NCBI GenBank assembly: GCA_022545745.1
Contig: JACZQL010000066.1
Span: forward strand, 1-6,824
Source: Deltaproteobacteria bacterium
GTDB lineage: Bacteria > Desulfobacterota_B > Binatia > UBA9968
Reading direction: 5' to 3'
DNA: 6,824 bases
The first letter of the stretch is position 1. Each line of letters opens with the position of its first letter. Below the pieces are notes generated by a model, which had not been told where the DNA came from, ran no database searches, and saw nothing but the letters and a program-made list of their open reading frames with translations. Both the position numbers and the translations under genes were made by a program. Positions 1 to 4,947 of this stretch are shown here, in pieces.

Positions 1-28
1 TGTGGTGACTTTCCAATCTTTATTTCTC

Positions 29-475
29 TCACGATCCTTCTCGCTTAGAGGCGGGTGCTTCGGAAGCACCGGGCGTTGATACCTCCCAGTCTTTAGTTGA
101 GACGTCTATGATGACGCCGTTGGGTCCGCGGAATTTCTCGTCGAAGTCAAACGCGTAATCGGTCCCCTCGGCACTCCCGATTTTCTCGGCATCGCTAGAC
201 GAGATTCGGGCATTGATTTCGTCTAAATTGTCCACATGAAAGCCCAGGTGATGGAGTCCTTCGAAGGTGGCTCCTCCCTTCATGTCGGCCGCTTCATCGG
301 AATGATAATCCAAGAAGGCAAAGTTGGTATGTCCATCGGTGAGAAACACGCCTGACTTCACCCGCGGCGAGGACGAGACCCGTTTGATGAACTTTAGGCC
401 AAATACCTTCTGGTAAAATGCCGCTGTTTTTTCTGGGTCTTTGGTGGCGATAGCAATGTGACGTAGGCGGGCCAT
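29..475 (-). CDS. VOC-fold (glyoxalase/extradiol dioxygenase-like) protein, copy 1
   Basis: A complete 148-residue protein of the vicinal oxygen chelate superfamily, which binds a divalent metal and acts on small oxygenated substrates (glyoxalase I, extradiol dioxygenases, epimerases, resistance proteins). Two beta-alpha-beta-beta-beta modules are visible: RLRHIAIATKDPEKTAAFYQ (residues 3-22) opens the first and GLHHLGFHVDNL (73-84) opens the second. Candidate metal ligands are H6, H75 or H76, and the acidic position D124 in GVIIDV, where many VOC enzymes have Glu. The tail from about residue 133 is a low-complexity Ala/Pro/Ser stretch. Start: ATG at 475-473, with an AGGAGAAGG-type ribosome site at 489-481; stop TGA at 31-29. 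It is divergent from the amidohydrolase gene and about 75% identical to the VOC gene at 1928-2371. The family call is secure; the reaction and substrate are unknown. Confidence 0.88.
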   Translation of the reverse strand: MARLRHIAIATKDPEKTAAFYQKVFGLKFIKRVSSSPRVKSGVFLTDGHTNFAFLDYHSDEAADMKGGATFEGLHHLGFHVDNLDEINARISSSDAEKIGSAEGTDYAFDFDEKFRGPNGVIIDVSTKDWEVSTPGASEAPASKREGS

Positions 476-545
476 CTGTTCCTTCTCCTCCTCATTAATT
501 TATTCAGACCTATATGAGGAGCAACATCCATCCACAAGGTAACCG

Positions 546-575
546 CTTATATCACGGCTATTGACAGACCGTCAA
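546..575 (-). promoter_or_regulatory. Candidate sigma70-type promoter for VOC copy 1
   Basis: Read on the minus strand: TTGACG (575-570, 5/6 match to the -35 consensus), an 18-nt spacer, then TATAAG (551-546, 5/6 match to the -10 consensus). TGA immediately precedes the -10, giving an extended -10 (TGn) element. Transcription would begin near 540 and leave a leader of roughly 60-65 nt before the ATG at 475. Sequence match only. Confidence 0.5.
561..575. promoter_or_regulatory. TTGAC-N5-GTCAA palindrome, possible operator in the divergent region
   Basis: A perfect 5-bp inverted repeat, TTGAC (561-565) and GTCAA (571-575), separated by AGACC. The right half is the -35 of the minus-strand promoter. 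The left half reads TTGACA on the plus strand, a perfect -35 hexamer. Its plus-strand -10 is poor: the best is TAGCGT at 585-590 with an 18-nt spacer. A dimeric regulator binding here would affect both VOC copy 1 and the amidohydrolase. No regulator gene is visible in the window, so operator function is an inference. Confidence 0.3.
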
Positions 576-631
576 CTCATAGCGTAGCGTCCAACTACCG
601 AAGAACGTTCTCTTACCCGATATCCGACGGA

Positions 632-640
632 TAAGGAGGT
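632..640 (+). promoter_or_regulatory. Full-length Shine-Dalgarno of the amidohydrolase gene
   Basis: TAAGGAGGT matches the complement of the usual 16S rRNA 3' end over nine bases and sits 6 nt before the ATG at 647. It fixes the start codon and predicts efficient initiation. Confidence 0.8.
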
Positions 641-646
641 CTCCCT

Positions 647-1822
647 ATGGCGCGCGAAGGGTATAAGATCTTCGATGCGGATACCCACATCATTGAGCCC
701 GTGGAGCCAATCGAAGTGTATCTCCCATCTATGGCGAGAGCCAGGTTGGAGGCACTTGGGCCATTGGTACAGCGAACACCAAGTAAGGGTGGGGTCTCTC
801 GTTATCTGGTGGGGAAGAGACCTGCCCTCAACCGCCGCCTGGGGTCTCGGGAGCGGGTCTCACCCCCCGCGGCCTCTGCACAAGGGATAAAGGGTGTCCC
901 GTGGAACGTTCGCTGGCAGGGACCGCCCTTCCCCAACGAGCGCCTGGACTTTGACCCCCATGCGCGGGTGCAGGACATGGATTTCGAGGGGATCGATATG
1001 AACGTGGTTTTGCCTTCTGGGGGAATCCCCGCTTTTTGTAGCCTGGATGACGTATCTGTCGAACTGTCAATGTATGAGGCTTTTCATCGGTTTATCGGGG
1101 ACTATTGTGCATCTTATCCGGAGCGGCTGAAGAGCGTCATCTTGGTTTCGGGCCGTGACGTGGCCGGCTCGGTCGCCGAGGTGCACCGTTGTGGCAAGGA
1201 GCCGTGGCCGGTTGGAATCTTTCCCATTTGTCCTGAGGGCATAACGTTGGACGACCCGGAATGGGAGCCCCTCTGGGCGGTGGCGGAGACCTATGATCTG
1301 ACCGTGGTCATTCATTCCTTCACCATGGCTTCTCCCTATCCCCCGGGTATATGGGATAACTGGGATAACCTTTTCCTGCAGCGGTCCGCCGGCCATGTTT
1401 GGAACGCCCAGCGTAACATGGCTGCGCTGCTCGGTGCCGGGGTGCTGGATCGCTATCCGAGGCTACGCATTGCCCCGCTGGAGTGCGGCCATGGCTGGCT
1501 AGCGTGTTGGGGGGCGCGCCTCGATGAGGCAGCCGACATGTGCCGCCATCTACTCCAGCCCTTGAAGCGCAAGCCCAGCGAGTACATTCGGGGCCCGCAG
1601 TACTTTCAAAGCATCCAGTTGCATGAGGGAGAACAGTCACTCCGCCACGCCATTGAGGCCGTGGGCGAGGACACCTTGATGTTTGCGACGGACTACCCGC
1701 ACACGGAAAGCTGGTTCCCCAAGTCGGTGGAGATCGTTTTGGGATGGACCTCGATCTCAGAGACAGCGAGGAAAAGACTCTTCTGGGAGAATGCCCTACG
1801 CTGTTACCAGCGAGCTTGCTGA
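647..1822 (+). CDS. Amidohydrolase family protein (Amidohydro_2, ACMSD-like)
   Basis: A complete 391-residue TIM-barrel metal-dependent enzyme of the Amidohydro_2 group, which includes ACMSD-type decarboxylases and related lactonases/hydrolases. The family signatures occur in order. The N-terminal motif FDADTHIIEP (residues 9-18) gives D12-x-H14-x-x-E17, the D-x-H variant of the H-x-H metal motif. VVIHSF carries H223. ECGHGWL (279-285) holds H282 in the usual E-x-G-x-x-W loop. FATDYPH (346-352) carries the metal Asp D349. WENALRCY (380-387) is the usual C-terminal helix. The length is typical of uncultured-bacterial members. The start is set by a perfect Shine-Dalgarno; stop TGA at 1820-1822. 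It is divergent from VOC copy 1 and convergent with VOC copy 2. Decarboxylation or hydrolysis of a cyclic or aromatic carboxylate fits the family and the oxygenase-like neighbours, but the substrate is not deducible. Confidence 0.9.
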   Translation: MAREGYKIFDADTHIIEPVEPIEVYLPSMARARLEALGPLVQRTPSKGGVSRYLVGKRPALNRRLGSRERVSPPAASAQGIKGVPWNVRWQGPPFPNERLDFDPHARVQDMDFEGIDMNVVLPSGGIPAFCSLDDVSVELSMYEAFHRFIGDYCASYPERLKSVILVSGRDVAGSVAEVHRCGKEPWPVGIFPICPEGITLDDPEWEPLWAVAETYDLTVVIHSFTMASPYPPGIWDNWDNLFLQRSAGHVWNAQRNMAALLGAGVLDRYPRLRIAPLECGHGWLACWGARLDEAADMCRHLLQPLKRKPSEYIRGPQYFQSIQLHEGEQSLRHAIEAVGEDTLMFATDYPHTESWFPKSVEIVLGWTSISETARKRLFWENALRCYQRAC

Positions 1823-1927
1823 CTTGGCTGGGTCGCAACAGTCTTATCGAAGTGAATTTTCAGTGTCGATCGGACGGCGACAGGCATGTGGCGTAGGGGA
1901 AGCCCTATTGACTAATCACAAGCTTCC
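1823..1927. other. Convergent intergenic region with two small hairpins
   Basis: This 105-bp stretch separates the amidohydrolase stop from the stop of VOC copy 2. It can form TGTCG (1864-1868)/CGACA (1878-1882) with a 9-nt loop, and TAGGG (1894-1898)/CCCTA (1903-1907) with a GAAG tetraloop. Neither is followed by a T-run, so a classical intrinsic terminator is not supported. They could still act as weak or Rho-assisted bidirectional stop signals. No gene is seen here. Confidence 0.3.
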
Positions 1928-2371
1928 TTAAGGGGTTTTTCGCTCCGACGCAGGGGCATTGGCAGCAGCAGGTGGCGACAAGTCCCAGCCCTTTGTGGAG
2001 ACATCCATAATGACACCGTTGGGTCCCCGGAATTTCTCCTCAAAGTAAAAGTTATGACCGGTCCCTTCGGCGGTTCCGAGTTTCTCCGCATCGGTAGATG
2101 CGATTTGGGCCTTTGTTTCTTCGAGGTTGTCTACCTGAAACCCTAGATGATGGAGCCCTTCAAAATTGACTCCCCCTTTCATATCCGCCGCCTCATCGGA
2201 GGGAAAATCCAAGAAGGCGAAGTTGATGTGTCCATCCGTGAGAAACACACCACCACCCCGCGGTGAGGTTGGGACTCGTTTGATAAATTTTAGGCCAAAT
2301 ACTTTCTGGTAAAACGCAGCTGTTTTTTCCGGGTCTTTGGTTGCGATAGCAATATGACGTAAACGGGACAT
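1928..2371 (-). CDS. VOC-fold (glyoxalase/extradiol dioxygenase-like) protein, copy 2
   Basis: A complete 147-residue paralogue of the VOC protein at 29-475. Aligning the two by hand with one single-residue gap (after SPR) gives about 111 identities in 147 positions, including 32 of the first 33 residues. Candidate metal ligands are conserved: H6, the HH pair in GLHHLGF, and an Asp in GVIMDV. Most differences fall in residues 34-41, in the loop after GTAEGT (…GHNFYF against DYAFDF in copy 1) and in the Ala/Pro-rich tail, so substrate pocket or partner specificity may differ. The ribosome site AGGAGGT (2382-2376) lies 4 nt before the ATG at 2371-2369; stop TAA at 1930-1928. It lies 35 bp downstream of the haem-oxygenase-like gene on the same strand and is probably cotranscribed with it. 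Family secure; function unknown. Confidence 0.88.
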   Translation of the reverse strand: MSRLRHIAIATKDPEKTAAFYQKVFGLKFIKRVPTSPRGGGVFLTDGHINFAFLDFPSDEAADMKGGVNFEGLHHLGFQVDNLEETKAQIASTDAEKLGTAEGTGHNFYFEEKFRGPNGVIMDVSTKGWDLSPPAAANAPASERKTP

Positions 2372-2406
2372 CTCTACCTCCTCTCGGACGGACCTGGGCT
2401 TAGCCC

Positions 2407-3114
2407 TTAATTAACCTCTTCCATGGCACGGGCTACACCACCTAAAAAAACTTGCCAAAAGTCATATGACTCCCTTGAAGCATCCACAACTCCCTCCCAC
2501 TCTGAGTCAGAGGTGATGTATTTATCTAAGATCCCCGTTGTCTGGCCCTTATGGTCGGTGTCTGCCTCCCGGTGGATTCTAAAGTTCGGGATTTGCTCCT
2601 CCTTAAGACCAAGGTCTTCCATCCAGCGTTTCTGAGCACGGGTTTGATGGGCCCCACCCGGTACTATACTATCGATATTTATGCGTTCCAACACCGCGAC
2701 CCCTCCCAGTGCCTCCAGCCAAGGTCTCTGAATCGCAAGACAGATCCACCCACAAAGAGCCGCACGAGTCGACGGTAGTTGTATAGCATTGTTAACTTGC
2801 TCTTCCGTCAAGCCAACTGCCTTGCCGTGGATAACCCACAGGGTGTAATGATCGGATCCACACCGAGGATCGTAGAGAAGCTCTTCCGATTCGTGCCTGA
2901 GGAGTTCCCGCCTTACCTCCAGGTAAGGGCAACGCGCTATAAGATACGCCCAAGCCGTCCTCCGATGCCGCACAAAAAGTCCGAACTGCTGGGCAATAAT
3001 CTGTGCGCGTTTAGTGGTTAGCTGTGTCGCATAAAACCTCTTAACATCGGGAACCTCAAAGGTCTCACGTGTTAATTGATTCAAGGCTTCCTCGTATTTG
3101 TCCCATGAACTCAT
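2407..3114 (-). CDS. Haem-oxygenase-like diiron oxidase/oxygenase (HDO; TenA/PqqC/CADD fold)
   Basis: A complete 235-residue, all-helical protein. It carries IHREADTDH (residues 180-188), giving H181-x3-D185-x2-H188, the helix-6 ligand triad of HDO enzymes such as CADD, SznF and UndA-type proteins. Other fitting ligands are E143 (in VLERIN), H89 (in SDHYTLW) and E77 or E78 in RHESEELL, so a six-ligand diiron site is plausible. From memory, the CADD ligands are E81, H88, E142, H174, D178 and H181 in a protein of similar length, so spacing is nearly collinear. CADD's reactive lysine (Lys152 as I recall) has no obvious counterpart about 10 residues after E143, which argues against a p-aminobenzoate synthase role. 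These ligands also argue against plain TenA thiaminase or cofactorless PqqC. Start: ATG at 3114-3112 with AAGGGGG at 3128-3122; stop TAA at 2409-2407. VOC copy 2 follows at 35 bp. Likely cytoplasmic and O2-dependent; substrate unknown. Confidence 0.75.
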   Translation of the reverse strand: MSSWDKYEEALNQLTRETFEVPDVKRFYATQLTTKRAQIIAQQFGLFVRHRRTAWAYLIARCPYLEVRRELLRHESEELLYDPRCGSDHYTLWVIHGKAVGLTEEQVNNAIQLPSTRAALCGWICLAIQRPWLEALGGVAVLERINIDSIVPGGAHQTRAQKRWMEDLGLKEEQIPNFRIHREADTDHKGQTTGILDKYITSDSEWEGVVDASRESYDFWQVFLGGVARAMEEVN

Positions 3115-3173
3115 TCCGGAACCCCCTTACTGACGAATGGGTTGAGCTTATCCGCCCCCAATCTGTGTGCGAA

Positions 3174-3202
3174 AAGATACATTACCGTATAGTCCCTGTC
3201 AA
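3174..3202 (-). promoter_or_regulatory. Candidate sigma70-type promoter for the HDO-VOC2 operon
   Basis: On the minus strand: TTGACA (3202-3197, perfect -35), a 17-nt spacer, then TATCTT (3179-3174, 4/6 match to the -10). Predicted transcription start is near 3167, giving a leader of about 50 nt before the ATG at 3114. Sequence match only; spacing is ideal. Confidence 0.45.
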
Positions 3203-3315
3203 CTTACTTGCTCTCTACGCAGGTCAATGGCACTGTGCTCCGGCCTCCAGGAACCAAATATAGTCCACCATTGAGCAGTTGCAAAGAGAAGAAAGAAAAG
3301 TGTATGAAATTGAGT

Positions 3316-3322
3316 GAAGGAG
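3316..3322 (+). promoter_or_regulatory. Ribosome binding site of the first flavoprotein gene
   Basis: GAAGGAG ends 10 nt before the ATG at 3333. The spacing is slightly long, but this is the only good site and it supports the start that preserves the N-terminal Rossmann strand. Confidence 0.6.
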
Positions 3323-3332
3323 AATAGGGTCC

Positions 3333-4937
3333 ATGGTCGATCAAGAATGGGATGTCATCCTTATCGGTGCCGGTCAGAACAACTTCGCCCTCGGGACCTA
3401 TCTCGGCCTCGCCGGCCTCAAGACGGTCATCTGCGAGAGTCGGCTCGAGAATGGGGGAAGACTTGCCAGCGAAGAGCTGACGATACCCGGCTACTGGCAC
3501 AACACGTTGGCATACTTTCAGGACAAGCGTGACATCTCGCCTGTGTGGAAGGAACTGAACTGGGAGGAAGGACACCACGCGGAGTTCATATCCCCACCCG
3601 TGATCAGTTCATTGCTGCTGCCAGAGGGCCGGTCCATCTCCCACCACCAGTCACTAGATGCTACGGTTGCATCGGTTAGCAAATGTTCGTCTAAAGACGC
3701 CCAGGTCTGGCGCGACACCCACGACAGGTACAACCAACTCATTCGTGACTATTTGATCCCGTCCTACTACCAACCCCCAGAGGCCAACGGATCCCTCGCT
3801 AAGGAAACTGAACATGAGGGGCTGGCGAAGGATTTCAAATGTCTGGCGGACCTGACACCGAAACAGCTAGTTGACGAGCTTTTTGAGGACGACTCAGTCA
3901 AGACCTTGGCCCTTAGCCAAATGGCGATTCCTCGCGGTGTTGGAATTGACTACGAGGGTGGAGGCGTGGAGGTCCTGAAAATGATCGCCGGCGACGAGAA
4001 ACCGGAACTTGCCCGTGGCGGATCACACTCCATTGCCCAAGTGCTGCAGAGGGCCTACGTGCGTCGTGGCGGTCAGATTCGAGCATTCCATCATGTTGAA
4101 AAGATCCTGGTCAAGAACGGCCGTGCCGTGGGGGTCAGGTTGCGCGACGGCCGCGAGTGGAAGGCTAGGCTCGCCGTGATCTCCAACATCGATCCCCAAT
4201 CAACCTTCATCGACATGATCGATGAGGAAAATCTTCCCAGAGAATTTGTCGAGAAGATAAAAGGGATTCAGCTTGACGAGTTCTCCTATTTCCAAGTCCA
4301 TCTCGCGCTCAAAACCCCGGTTCGCTATGCCTTTCATGAGGCAAACGAGCCGGCTGTTCGCCAGGCGATGAACGTGAACATCGGCCCTGTGGAGCCGGGC
4401 GACCTTGAAGGGATGTGGGAGGAGATCCGCGCCGGCGAGTTTCCGAGTCATTACTGTTTTCATATCTCATCCCCCACTCAACTCGATCCGCTTCAAGCCC
4501 CCACCGGTAAACATACCGCTGCGCTGTTCATGCCGGTGCCGTTTGAACTGAAAGGTCAAAAACCCGAAGACTGGGTGAAGCTAAAGAATGGGCTGATGGA
4601 AAAAGTGATCAGAGAATGGCGCAAGTATGCAACCAACCTCACCGACGAGAACATCGAGATGAAGGTCGCCCTCGATCCATTCTACCTTTCAGGACGTTGG
4701 CATAACATGCGCCGCGGCTCGGTCTGGGTGGCTCGAAAAATTCCCTCCCAGATGAATGCAAATCGACCCATTCCGGAACTGGCCCATTACCGGACTCCCA
4801 TTGACGGGCTCTATCAGGTGGGGGTTGCGACTCACCCGGCAGATGCAGTCATTGCAGGCTCGGGACGAAATGCCTGGCAGATCATTAAGGAAGACCTGAA
4901 TCTCGACATCACCAGTCCAACGCAGGAGACGCGCTGA
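3333..4937 (+). CDS. FAD-dependent oxidoreductase, phytoene-desaturase-like (COG1233 type), divergent member
   Basis: A complete 534-residue flavoprotein of the phytoene dehydrogenase-related group. The N-terminal dinucleotide fold is WDVILIGAGQNNFALGTYLG (residues 6-25), with E35 ending strand 2 to hold the ribose and GGR (41-43) following. The third glycine of GxGxxG is Asn17. The middle carries RGGSH (228-232) and the second FAD-contact region, GRAVGVRLRDG. The C-terminal FAD region is TPIDGLYQVGVATHPADAVI (489-508), then GSGRNA; the usual HPGGG reads HPADA. FAD binding is still likely but may be altered. Members desaturate or oxidise prenyl or other hydrophobic or cyclic substrates; this substrate is unknown. 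There is no signal peptide or membrane segment. It is the first gene of a plus-strand operon, 10 bp before a paralogue of nearly equal length, which suggests a two-subunit enzyme or sequential steps. Confidence 0.87.
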   Translation: MVDQEWDVILIGAGQNNFALGTYLGLAGLKTVICESRLENGGRLASEELTIPGYWHNTLAYFQDKRDISPVWKELNWEEGHHAEFISPPVISSLLLPEGRSISHHQSLDATVASVSKCSSKDAQVWRDTHDRYNQLIRDYLIPSYYQPPEANGSLAKETEHEGLAKDFKCLADLTPKQLVDELFEDDSVKTLALSQMAIPRGVGIDYEGGGVEVLKMIAGDEKPELARGGSHSIAQVLQRAYVRRGGQIRAFHHVEKILVKNGRAVGVRLRDGREWKARLAVISNIDPQSTFIDMIDEENLPREFVEKIKGIQLDEFSYFQVHLALKTPVRYAFHEANEPAVRQAMNVNIGPVEPGDLEGMWEEIRAGEFPSHYCFHISSPTQLDPLQAPTGKHTAALFMPVPFELKGQKPEDWVKLKNGLMEKVIREWRKYATNLTDENIEMKVALDPFYLSGRWHNMRRGSVWVARKIPSQMNANRPIPELAHYRTPIDGLYQVGVATHPADAVIAGSGRNAWQIIKEDLNLDITSPTQETR

Positions 4938-4942
4938 GGAGG
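4937..4942 (+). promoter_or_regulatory. Ribosome binding site of the second flavoprotein, overlapping the upstream stop
   Basis: AGGAGG begins at the last base of the TGA stop (4935-4937) of the preceding gene and lies 5 nt before the ATG at 4948. This arrangement implies tight translational coupling of the two flavoprotein genes. Confidence 0.75.
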
Positions 4943-4947
4943 CCTCC

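Larger units (their letters stand above)
3115..3332. other. Divergent intergenic region between the HDO and flavoprotein operons
   Basis: This 218-bp region separates the two divergent operons. It contains the minus-strand promoter described separately. On the plus strand I find no -35/-10 pair with good spacing. TATAGT hexamers occur at 3188-3193 and 3259-3264, both within a repeated TATAGTCC, but neither has a recognisable -35. The flavoprotein operon may use an activator or another sigma factor. The last 50 bases before 3333 are purine-rich. Confidence 0.5.

Noticed and set aside
1320..1838. Long open frame on the minus strand, antisense to the amidohydrolase.
   Set aside because: The predicted protein is rich in Arg/Pro/Ser with no recognisable fold, and it lies wholly against a well-supported gene. 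It is a shadow of GC-rich codon use.
1894..1907. TAGGG-GAAG-CCCTA hairpin as an intrinsic terminator for the amidohydrolase.
   Set aside because: The stem is only 5 bp and no T-run follows, so it does not meet the usual terminator pattern.
2396..2406. GGGC-TTA-GCCC hairpin between the HDO and VOC copy 2 genes, as a terminator separating them.
   Set aside because: A 4-bp stem with no following T-run on the transcribed strand is too weak; cotranscription remains the simpler reading.
2423..3021. Three plus-strand open frames opposite the HDO gene.
   Set aside because: They are short, lack motifs, and the opposite strand encodes a protein with a complete metal-ligand pattern.
3304..3327. Seven-codon leader ORF (ATG at 3304, TAG at 3325-3327) overlapping the ribosome site of the first flavoprotein gene.
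   Set aside because: It has no ribosome site of its own and no attenuator-like repeated codons or hairpins; it probably arises by chance.
3204..3578. Open frame on the minus strand covering the divergent region and the start of the first flavoprotein.
   Set aside because: No ribosome site or family features, and it overlaps the conserved N-terminal FAD fold of the plus-strand gene.
4938..4947. Perfect 10-bp palindrome GGAGGCCTCC covering the ribosome site of the second flavoprotein, with a similar GGAGGTCTCC at 635-644.
   Set aside because: With no loop, each can form only about three base pairs as a hairpin. Most of the symmetry comes from the Shine-Dalgarno followed by a short C/T-rich spacer. 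It is more likely coincidence than a translational switch.
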